Assembly: GCA_035294005.1 (NCBI GenBank)
Contig: DATGLT010000181.1
Coordinates: 1 to 23,510 of the forward strand
Length of the DNA stretch: 23,510 bases
Direction of reading: 5' to 3'
Origin: JANXQE01 sp035294005
GTDB taxonomy: Bacteria; Verrucomicrobiota; Verrucomicrobiia; Limisphaerales; UBA8199
Positions 8,542 to 16,444 of this stretch are shown here, piece after piece; position 1 is the first letter of the stretch, and every line of letters starts with the position of its first letter. The translations under genes were made by a program, and so were the position numbers. The notes under the pieces are model-generated. The model saw only the letters and a program-made list of their open reading frames with translations, had not been told where the DNA came from and did not search any database.

Positions 8542-10367
8542 TTCTGCCACGGCGTTACCCAAAGGGGCCGGCCGACTTGGCTCGCTTAGGTCGCGCGTCC
8601 GTTTGGTTTTCCAGAGCCCTTATTGGGATCGTCATTCTGAACAGCTTTATGGCTTGCGCAAAGGATGAATTCAGATTGTCTTCGGCCGACAAAGTCCCCT
8701 GCCCTATCGTCATTTCTGCCCAGACGATTCTATCGGAACAGTACGCAGCCCAGGAACTGCAGCATTACCTCAAGGCAATGACGGGGGTCGATTGTCCTGT
8801 GGTGCAGGACACCGCCCCATTCAAACGCAGGCAAAGAGAGATCCTGCTGGGGGACAACGCGCATTCAAGGCAGCTTGGACTGAACATCGATCTCGCCAGA
8901 CTCGGGTCGGAAGGTTTTGAGCTTCGCACCTGGGGTAACAAGCTGATCATTGTCGGTGGCCAGCCACGGGGGACACTCTACGGGGTTTATTCTCTCCTTG
9001 AAGACAAGCTCGGCGTGCGGTGGTTCACCCCGGAACTGGAATATGTGCCGCGAACAAACCAGGTCATCCTCGCAGGCCTAAAACAAACCTTCGTGCCGGC
9101 ATTTGAATATCGCGAGGTGTTTTGGACCGAAATGATGCGCAACTCGGATTTCGCGGCTCGTCATCGCCTGAACGGTGAGCATTACGGCCTTTCGGCAAAA
9201 CACGGCGGCCGCGCCGTGGTGTATTTCCCCTTTGTGCACAGCATGGATGAACTGGTTCCCCGCCAACTCTACAAAGAACATCCCGAGTATTTTCCGCTGA
9301 TTGACGGAAAACGGGTCGACGGTTACGTGCAACGATGCCTTTCCAACCCGGATGTTTTGAAGCTGGCCATCACAAATGTCCGCAAATGGATTGTTGAGCA
9401 CCCGGAAGCCACCATCATCAGCGTTTCACAGAATGACACTCGCAATTGGTGCCGATGCGAGCAATGCAAGGCGTTCGACGACCAGGAAGGCAGCCCTGCG
9501 GCGTCTTTGATCCGGTTTGTCAACGCCATCGCCCAGGACATCAAACCGGACTATCCCCGAGTCCGCATCGACACGCTCGCATATCAATATACTCGCAAAC
9601 CGCCGAAGACCGTTCGACCCCGCGAAAACGTCATCATCCGTTTGTGCTCAATCGAATGTTGTTTTGCTCATCCGCTCGCGACGTGTGATTCGCCGGAAAA
9701 TCAGCGGTTCCGTGAGGATATTGTCGCCTGGCAACCGGTCGCTCCTAAACTTTACATCTGGGACTACACACCGAACTTCGGTCATTACCAGCAGCCCTTT
9801 CCAAACTTTGACGCATTGCAACCAAACGTTCAGTTCTATGTCGAGCACGGCGTTAAAGGGCTCTTCGAGCAAGGCAATTACTCGCCGGGCGGGATGGGAG
9901 AAATGGGGCCGTTGCGGGCTTACCTGCTGGCGAGGCTGCTCTGGAATCCCAATTCGGACCTGAAACAAGACACGGCCGAGTTCCTGCGGGCCTACTACGG
10001 CAAGGCCGCCCCACAGGTCCAGTCGTATTTGGACCTCCTGGAAAATCAGGTCCGTGGCGGCAAAGCGCATGCCCACATCTTCGACTCGCCAAAGCCGAGC
10101 TACCTGGGTGACGCGTTCCTTGACGGAGCTCTTAGCTGTTTTGATGAAGCTGCCCGGGCCGCTGAAAACGATGAGATCCGGTTTCGAGTAGAGGTAGCCC
10201 GCCTGCCAATTGAATACGTGATGTTGGCCCGGAAACGTGTTCAAGGCGAGGACCGGACGGCTTTGCTTAAACGTTTCCTGGAAACGGCCCGCAAAGCCGG
10301 GATTTCAAATACCAGCGAAACCGAATCTCTCGAAAACTGGGCTAAAAAAATGGAAGCAGCCAATTGA
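8532..10367 (+). CDS. DUF4838 domain glycoside-hydrolase-like protein, exported
   Basis: 611 aa. A GH20b/alpha-glucuronidase-like N-terminal domain is recognisable (AAQELQHYLKAMTG followed by a GTLYGVYSLLEDKLGVRWF stretch), and then a DUF4838-type barrel. The stretch VSQNDTRNWCRCEQC (298-312), with CxCxxC, is characteristic of DUF4838 proteins. The family is widespread in Verrucomicrobiota, Planctomycetota and Bacteroidota polysaccharide loci, but its activity is unknown to me. A hydrophobic export segment follows an n-region of about 25 residues and ends in FMAC at 39-42, which could be an atypical lipobox; cleavage by signal peptidase I or retention as an anchor is also possible. The ATG overlaps the preceding gene by 10 nt, with GGA about 8 nt upstream. 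The stop overlaps the next start by 4 nt, indicating translational coupling. Confidence 0.85.
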   Translation: MELILPRRYPKGPADLARLGRASVWFSRALIGIVILNSFMACAKDEFRLSSADKVPCPIVISAQTILSEQYAAQELQHYLKAMTGVDCPVVQDTAPFKRRQREILLGDNAHSRQLGLNIDLARLGSEGFELRTWGNKLIIVGGQPRGTLYGVYSLLEDKLGVRWFTPELEYVPRTNQVILAGLKQTFVPAFEYREVFWTEMMRNSDFAARHRLNGEHYGLSAKHGGRAVVYFPFVHSMDELVPRQLYKEHPEYFPLIDGKRVDGYVQRCLSNPDVLKLAITNVRKWIVEHPEATIISVSQNDTRNWCRCEQCKAFDDQEGSPAASLIRFVNAIAQDIKPDYPRVRIDTLAYQYTRKPPKTVRPRENVIIRLCSIECCFAHPLATCDSPENQRFREDIVAWQPVAPKLYIWDYTPNFGHYQQPFPNFDALQPNVQFYVEHGVKGLFEQGNYSPGGMGEMGPLRAYLLARLLWNPNSDLKQDTAEFLRAYYGKAAPQVQSYLDLLENQVRGGKAHAHIFDSPKPSYLGDAFLDGALSCFDEAARAAENDEIRFRVEVARLPIEYVMLARKRVQGEDRTALLKRFLETARKAGISNTSETESLENWAKKMEAAN

Positions 10368-13180
10368 AGACAAACGCGGTTCGTGGTTTCAACTGGCTTT
10401 CCAAACAGACTTTGCAACTTGCCATCCATTCACGAATCAAGCGACTGAACCTGGCGCGTGGCTTCGCCGACGCGGATTCATTGGCGAGGGTTTCGACGCG
10501 GTCCTGGGGCGGCCTGTGGGCCTGCGGGATCCTGTGCCTGAGCGCTCTCGTTGTGCTGGCGGCGGATAGCCGCATTTCGACTGGCTGCATCGATAATCCG
10601 TTTCTGAAAGTGACAATGTCCGCGGCGACAGGCCGTTGCGAAATCCTGGACAAGTCGAGTGGAGCTACTTGGGACGGCTCTGGTTTTGGCGCCGTTACCT
10701 TAAGAATCGCTGGAAAACCCTCCCGGGTCGTGCTCAAGAGCTGCGAATTGCTCCGCCCACCACAGAACTCAGGTTTTTTCGCCGTGTTTCACCCCATAAC
10801 GAACAATCCGGCAGCGTTGCGGGTACAGTTCGATTATTTGCCGGAGGCGCGCGCGTTACAAATCAGCTATGACACGGATCCGGGTCTGGACATTGAAAGC
10901 TTTTCGCCGCTGCCCCAACTCCTTGAGGCCACGCGATCGGGGCACGGTTACGTCGTTGTGCCCGCGCGGGAGGGGCTCTTGATCCTTGCCGATAGCGGCA
11001 TCGCGTTCACACATCGTTTCGACACCTACGCCTACGAGGGGTGCCATATGGAAATGCTGGGCGTCGTCCAGAACCGCTCGGCAGTACTGGCAACATGGGA
11101 CGACCCGTATGTGGCGGTCGACGTGAGAAGCACAGTGCGGAAGGGCGATTGGGAGAGCGAGGCCCAAACCGTCGCCGCCGCACTGGTGCTCACAAAAACG
11201 GCGAAATCATTCCAACTACATTTCCTCGGCAAAGAGGATTACGTCGGAATTGCCAAAGCTTATCGGGAGGTCGCAAAGCGCAGAGGATTCTTCGTCAATT
11301 GGGATGAAAAGCTCAAAACGAATCCCGAACGCTCCAAGCTGTTCGGCGCGGCGAACATCAAGCTTTGGAGCGCGCTCGACAGGCGGATGAACGAGGAGAG
11401 CACAAAAGAGGAATCCGTCCGCACCAACTGGACCTTCAAGGATGTGGCCGAACTGGCCGAACACCTCAAAAGAGACCTGCAACTCGATCGGGTCTTGTTC
11501 GCTCTTGGCGGATGGATTCACCGCGGTTACGACAACCAGCACCCGGATGTTCTTCCGACCGCCCCGGAATGCGGCGGCGATGGCGCCTTCTCCGATTGCG
11601 CGCGCCGGGTTATGCAACAGGGGTACCTGTTTTGCCTGCATGACAATTACCAGGACATTTACCGGGATTCTCCATCCTGGAATGAGCGGTTCGTTATGAA
11701 GACCCCCGATGGCAAACTCGCCCGAGGAGGTCATTGGGCGGGTGGACTGGCTTTTTTGACCTGTTCCAGGATGGCTGTTGAATTGGCGCAGCGCCCGCAA
11801 AATTTGCCGGCGGTGAAGGAACTCTCCAGGGCCAATGCTTACTTTATTGACACCACGTACGCCGCCGGGTTGCAGGAGTGTTTTGATCCTGAACACCCAC
11901 TCACCCGCGCCGATGACATGAGATGGAAACAGGCCCTGTCAGATTATGCCCGAGGGGTCTTCGGCGTGTTTGGAAGCGAGTGCGGTCGCGAATGGGCGAT
12001 ACCTCATGCCGATTTCTTTGAAGGCCTGACCGGGGTGAGCGGCCGTTCGTATCACGATGCCACGTTGCCCGACAAGCTTGGCGCTGTCGTCGTTCCCTTG
12101 TTCGACCTCGTATACCGCGAGTGCATCGCCATGTATGGCAAATACGGTTACGATCCCAAGCAAGCCGGCCAATATGTGCTGCAGCATATCAGCCTCGCGC
12201 GTCCATTGAACTATCATTCGATCCCGCCGCACCTGTACTGGAAATCGGCCCAGTCCGAGGAATTCACGCTCGACATCTCACCCCTCGAACCTGAGATCGT
12301 CCCGCTCCGCACACGCCAGCTTCAAGTCACTTACCGCTGGAGAGTGCAGGAACCGCTGGCGAGCAATTGGCAGGCGTTCGTTCATTTCACGGACTCCGCA
12401 GGCACTATCAAATTTCAAAACAACTATCGCCCCAACCCGCCGACTTCGGAATGGAAGCCGGGCAATGTCAGCCAGGGGCCTTTTACTGTAGACATTCCAC
12501 AAAATATCGTTGGGCCGGTCGAAGTTAGGACCGGATTATACGATCCCGCGACAGGAACTCGCGCCCGGTTGAAGGAACGCCGTGGCCAAAATCGGGACTA
12601 CCTCATTGGTAAGCTGATCGTCCTTACGAACGGAATTGAATTCCAGCCAGCGAATACCCTCCCCGCGCCAGGCCCCAGTCTCGACGTGTTCACCCATGCG
12701 GAAAACGGCTGGGCCGCCGGAATGAACGAGACCGATCGATTCATCAAAAACACCTACGAAGTGCTTTCGCCTCTGAACGAGCTGACAGCCAAATTGCCAA
12801 TGACCAGCCACCAATTCATAACGCCTGACAGAAAAATCCAACGCACCACCTTCGGCGAAGGAACGGCGCAGGTTAATGTGACGGTAAACCTCAGTGACGC
12901 CGAATGTCTTTGTCCTTGCAGATTTGGCGGTCAATTACGTCTCCCGCCGTTGGGCTTTTTGGCCGAAGGCCCAGCGTTCGTCGCTTTCTATTCCCTTAAT
13001 TGGGGTGGACGTGAGTTCGATGAACCCGCCTTGTTTACGATGCGAAGCACGGACGGAAAGAGTCTGTCCGCATCGCGGAAGATCAGGGTGTTCCACGCCT
13101 TTGGTGACGACAAACTACGATTGGGGTCCAACGTTGTTTCGGTTCAACGCGAAGGGCTCGTGGATCCCAAATCGCGATGA
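10364..13180 (+). CDS. Large secreted glycoside hydrolase, GH101/DUF5696-like, with C-terminal beta-sandwich
   Basis: 938 aa. An N-terminal extension of about 46 residues precedes a signal-peptide-like segment ending at VVLAADS. Residues about 70-290 form a beta-rich domain, and about 290-640 a TIM barrel resembling the GH101/DUF5696 group. AYFIDTTYA (D496) is a candidate nucleophile strand and FGSECGREWAI (E539) a candidate acid strand; both are inferred from pattern. Residues about 640-745 look like the DUF4832-type beta-sandwich (WQAFVHFTDSAG, VEVRTGLYDP), and a further beta-rich region runs to the end. The start is a TTG overlapping the previous stop. A second TTG at 10481 would leave a standard-length signal peptide and cannot be excluded. 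Family assignment is from remembered architecture; alpha-N-acetylgalactosaminidase activity is not implied. Confidence 0.72.
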   Translation: MKTNAVRGFNWLSKQTLQLAIHSRIKRLNLARGFADADSLARVSTRSWGGLWACGILCLSALVVLAADSRISTGCIDNPFLKVTMSAATGRCEILDKSSGATWDGSGFGAVTLRIAGKPSRVVLKSCELLRPPQNSGFFAVFHPITNNPAALRVQFDYLPEARALQISYDTDPGLDIESFSPLPQLLEATRSGHGYVVVPAREGLLILADSGIAFTHRFDTYAYEGCHMEMLGVVQNRSAVLATWDDPYVAVDVRSTVRKGDWESEAQTVAAALVLTKTAKSFQLHFLGKEDYVGIAKAYREVAKRRGFFVNWDEKLKTNPERSKLFGAANIKLWSALDRRMNEESTKEESVRTNWTFKDVAELAEHLKRDLQLDRVLFALGGWIHRGYDNQHPDVLPTAPECGGDGAFSDCARRVMQQGYLFCLHDNYQDIYRDSPSWNERFVMKTPDGKLARGGHWAGGLAFLTCSRMAVELAQRPQNLPAVKELSRANAYFIDTTYAAGLQECFDPEHPLTRADDMRWKQALSDYARGVFGVFGSECGREWAIPHADFFEGLTGVSGRSYHDATLPDKLGAVVVPLFDLVYRECIAMYGKYGYDPKQAGQYVLQHISLARPLNYHSIPPHLYWKSAQSEEFTLDISPLEPEIVPLRTRQLQVTYRWRVQEPLASNWQAFVHFTDSAGTIKFQNNYRPNPPTSEWKPGNVSQGPFTVDIPQNIVGPVEVRTGLYDPATGTRARLKERRGQNRDYLIGKLIVLTNGIEFQPANTLPAPGPSLDVFTHAENGWAAGMNETDRFIKNTYEVLSPLNELTAKLPMTSHQFITPDRKIQRTTFGEGTAQVNVTVNLSDAECLCPCRFGGQLRLPPLGFLAEGPAFVAFYSLNWGGREFDEPALFTMRSTDGKSLSASRKIRVFHAFGDDKLRLGSNVVSVQREGLVDPKSR

Positions 13181-16100
13181 AAAACCTCTCTTCCGATCTG
13201 CGCGGTTGCCGGTGTCAATCCGAGTTCGTCGATCGTTACAAACGAATCTTCGTTTCACCGCACCAAGGAATTCCGACGGCTGCCAAGCCAAGAAGCACGT
13301 TTGCGAGTTTCTTGTCTCGGGTTCTTTACGCTGCGCTTGTTGCGATAGCCTCAGCCTTGGGCCAAGCGAACACGTCTCTCGGGGCTGCTTTCGACGCCGC
13401 GCCGTTCGCCCAAATTTTACCCGAAGGTAACGGACTGATTTGGGAGGATCCCCGTGAAATCCATTCCGTGATTGTGACCTTTTCGGGCCCGGTGGAAGCG
13501 GGCAAAGTTCACCTTGAATATTGGGGCAGCCGTTGGCCCGAGCAGCATCTGCCCAAGGACCGGGCGCCGGGAGGAGGAGATGTTGGCTGGATGGAACTTG
13601 GCAATTGGTTCCAAGGCGGGTGGCGCGTAGCCGATGCCGAAGCGACGGTGAATGGTTCCACCGTGGCGTTCAGGTTTCATCCGGTGAACGCAAGGGAGTT
13701 CCCAAACCTCAAGGATTACCCTGCGGCTTTTCGATATAGCCTGAAGCTGCGGGTGGCTCCTGCGGATGCATCCCAAAAAATCGAAAGATTTGTCGTCGAA
13801 ACTGATTCTACCGTCGAGTCGCGCGACCTGGTGCTTTCCTGGAAAGATCCGGCGATCTCCAACGTGCGCGTAACGGCATTCAACGGCCAAATCGAGCAAA
13901 CCGAGACAACCCCAGGCCGAACGCGCACTCGTTGTATCTGCACGGTTAACCCTGATCCGAACACGTTTGACCGCACGCTGGTTAGCGTTCAAGTCGGGAC
14001 AAACACGTTTACGTTTGCGCCGGATAATATCAAGCAGGGACCCTTGTTTCTTCCCGAGTTCGGGGTCGCAGTCTCGGTGGGCGACGAGGCGCGAGATTAC
14101 GCAGCGGTTGAAGCCGACCGGCGATCCCTCAAAGGACAAAGCTTGTACGACCGGGTCCGCGAGCTGCCTGAGCAAACCTGGACCAAAGCCTGGTCAGGTA
14201 TGCCCCCAAAGAAATCGCGCATTTACTTCCCTTTGGGACTGGATGGAGGCCGGGAACGTTTTCTTCTGCAGGCCGACGGGACGATCCGGTTCCGACTCAA
14301 TGACAACTTCCTGGAGGCGCGCCCCGGCGCGGACACTCCGCGGCTTAAACTCGAAAAAGGGCCTGTCCGGGTTTCGTTCGGTTCGTTTGGCCAACCGACC
14401 GCCCGTGAACTCCAGGACAGCACGCTGCCTGTCTGCCTAACCACCTGGACAAACGATGGCTTGCTAGTGACTCAAACGGCGTTCGTCACCAGTCTGCACG
14501 GAACAAAACCGGCCGGGCCGGTGCCCGCGGCGGACTCGTTCGTCGTATGTATGATGAGATTCGTCATCACGAACACGTCCAGGAGTTCCAGGACCGCGCG
14601 GTTGCCCATGACCTATAGTTGGGGCGAGACCAATCAGCCGCTTCGGATGGATAGCAAAGGCTTCCTTTGGTCCGGCGAATACCTGTGCGGGCAGGTCATT
14701 GCCGCTCCGTTACCACAGAGCAACTCCATGGATCCAATATGGACGGGAGACCTGAGCCCGGGCGAATCCAAAACGGTGCTCGTGAAGATTCCCTACGTCG
14801 TCCTTCAGGGCCAAACCGAGCGAGAAGCTCTCAGCCAACTCGATTTCGATCGCGAACGGAAAGCGGTGGCCGGTTATTGGCAACGCCGTATGGACGAGGG
14901 GACTCAGCTGATTTCTCCGGAGCCGGTTCTCAACGATTTTTTTCGAGCGGATGCCAGCCACCTGCTGATTAATTGTGAACTTGAGCCCAATACGGCCAGG
15001 CGTTTCGCGAGAGTGGGATCGTTCAGCTACGGCGCGTACGGAAACGAGTCGTGCATGATGGTGGTGGACCTGGATCGGCGTGGCTACCACCGGGAAGCCC
15101 GGGAATGTCTCGATGCATGGCTTCATTACCAGGGCACCATGGGGCTGCCGGGTGATTTTTCATCCCATAACGGTGTGCTGTACGGCGCCGGAGGTTACGA
15201 ATCCGGCGGTTACAATCAACACCATGGATGGATTCTGTGGATGCTGGCCGAACATTATCGGTTCACCCGGGACGACGTGTGGCTGAGACAGGCCGCCCCC
15301 GGGATTGTGTTGGCGTCAGATTGGATCGTTCAACAAACCGGACGCACAGCCAATCGGAACGAACTCGAGCGAGGACTCCTTCCCCCCGGAACCCTGGAGG
15401 ATATTGGCGACTGGTGGACATGGCTTTCGACCAGCTGTTACACTTGGCGCGGGCTCGATTCGGCCGCCTGGGCTCTGGAACAAATAAAGCATCCGGAGGC
15501 GCGGCGGATTCGGGCAGCGGCCGACGAGTATCGCGCGAACCTTCTGCGGAATTTTCGCAAAGCTGCCGAACGGTCTCCGGTAGTCGCATTGCGCGACGGA
15601 ACCGCTGTTCCACACATTCCCTCGTATGTGCAACGCCGCGGCCGCAGTTTCGGCTGGATTTGCGAGACTCTCGAGGGCGCCATCCACTTGCTCATCACCG
15701 GAGCTCTCGACCCGCATTCCCTCGAGGCGGAGTGGATTCTCAAGGATTACGAGGATAACTTGTTTCTCTCCAATCAATACGGCTACACGCTCAACGAATT
15801 TGACAAATACTGGTTCGACCGCGGGGGAATGTCGATGCAAGCCTGCCTGTTGCTGGATGTCGAACCGTACCTGAAGCGTGATGACGTAAAAAACGCGTTG
15901 CGCGCGATGTTTAACGCCATTGCCGTAAGCCATTTTTCCGACGTTCATATGAACACGGAACATGCGCTTCCTGAGATGGGAGATTGGCGCGGCGATCACT
16001 TCAAAACCTCGGATGAATCGAACGCCTGCGGTTGGCTGCGCGAGATCTTCGTACGCGAAGAGAATGACCGGCTGCTCCTTGGCCAAGCAGTGCCGCGTGA

Positions 16101-16377
16101 ATGGTTGAGGCCGGGGCAAAAATGCGGGCTGCGCAATGCGCATACATATTTCGGGCCCATGAGTTTGCTGTATACGGGAGGCAATCGAGTCGTCACCTGC
16201 GAGCTTCAACCGCCGCGGCGCAACTCACCCAAGGGGATTCGCCTCCGTTTCCGCACGCCGGATGGACAACCGATTCGCACTGTGACGATCAACGGCAAAC
16301 CGTCCCGAGATTTTCATGACGACTGGGTAGAGCTGCCCCCAAGTACGACCCAAATGACTGTCACGATAACTTATTGA
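13177..16377 (+). CDS. Secreted (alpha/alpha)6 six-hairpin glycosidase-like protein
   Basis: 1066 aa, the last gene of the hydrolase operon; ATGA overlaps the upstream stop by 4 nt. The N-terminus has an extension of about 45 residues, then an export signal (VLYAALVAIASALGQA). A TTG at 13312 would give a shorter signal peptide. The first ~570 residues are beta-rich, probably carbohydrate-binding and super-sandwich domains. From about 570 to 975 the sequence has the helical, Trp/Tyr-rich look of six-hairpin glycosidases: YGNESCMMVVDLDRRGYH, GGYNQHHGWILWMLAEHY, LEDIGDWWTWL (740-750, with acidic E741/D742/D745), then ALPEMGDW and a C-terminal small beta domain. Such enzymes (GH15/63/78/106-like) cleave alpha- or beta-linked sugars by inversion. 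No specific family can be assigned. No terminator hairpin is evident in 16378-16444. Confidence 0.78.
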   Translation: MKNLSSDLRGCRCQSEFVDRYKRIFVSPHQGIPTAAKPRSTFASFLSRVLYAALVAIASALGQANTSLGAAFDAAPFAQILPEGNGLIWEDPREIHSVIVTFSGPVEAGKVHLEYWGSRWPEQHLPKDRAPGGGDVGWMELGNWFQGGWRVADAEATVNGSTVAFRFHPVNAREFPNLKDYPAAFRYSLKLRVAPADASQKIERFVVETDSTVESRDLVLSWKDPAISNVRVTAFNGQIEQTETTPGRTRTRCICTVNPDPNTFDRTLVSVQVGTNTFTFAPDNIKQGPLFLPEFGVAVSVGDEARDYAAVEADRRSLKGQSLYDRVRELPEQTWTKAWSGMPPKKSRIYFPLGLDGGRERFLLQADGTIRFRLNDNFLEARPGADTPRLKLEKGPVRVSFGSFGQPTARELQDSTLPVCLTTWTNDGLLVTQTAFVTSLHGTKPAGPVPAADSFVVCMMRFVITNTSRSSRTARLPMTYSWGETNQPLRMDSKGFLWSGEYLCGQVIAAPLPQSNSMDPIWTGDLSPGESKTVLVKIPYVVLQGQTEREALSQLDFDRERKAVAGYWQRRMDEGTQLISPEPVLNDFFRADASHLLINCELEPNTARRFARVGSFSYGAYGNESCMMVVDLDRRGYHREARECLDAWLHYQGTMGLPGDFSSHNGVLYGAGGYESGGYNQHHGWILWMLAEHYRFTRDDVWLRQAAPGIVLASDWIVQQTGRTANRNELERGLLPPGTLEDIGDWWTWLSTSCYTWRGLDSAAWALEQIKHPEARRIRAAADEYRANLLRNFRKAAERSPVVALRDGTAVPHIPSYVQRRGRSFGWICETLEGAIHLLITGALDPHSLEAEWILKDYEDNLFLSNQYGYTLNEFDKYWFDRGGMSMQACLLLDVEPYLKRDDVKNALRAMFNAIAVSHFSDVHMNTEHALPEMGDWRGDHFKTSDESNACGWLREIFVREENDRLLLGQAVPREWLRPGQKCGLRNAHTYFGPMSLLYTGGNRVVTCELQPPRRNSPKGIRLRFRTPDGQPIRTVTINGKPSRDFHDDWVELPPSTTQMTVTITY

Positions 16378-16410
16378 AAATTCCAGCGACACCGATCCTC
16401 TGGATTCCAT

Positions 16411-16433
16411 CTACCCTTGCCTTGTGCTACCCT
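16411..16433 (+). repeat. Direct repeat CTACCCT x2 upstream of the DUF455 gene
   Basis: Two exact CTACCCT copies (16411-16417 and 16427-16433), 16 bp start to start, lying 12-34 bp before the next start codon. This could be a regulator half-site pair or chance; no convincing -35/-10 pair was found beside it. Confidence 0.25.
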
Positions 16434-16444
16434 GATCCGAAGTC

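Noticed and set aside
15316..16209. 297-codon antisense frame under the six-hairpin glycosidase
   Set aside because: A GC-driven shadow; no start signal and no recognisable protein pattern, while the plus-strand product is coherent.
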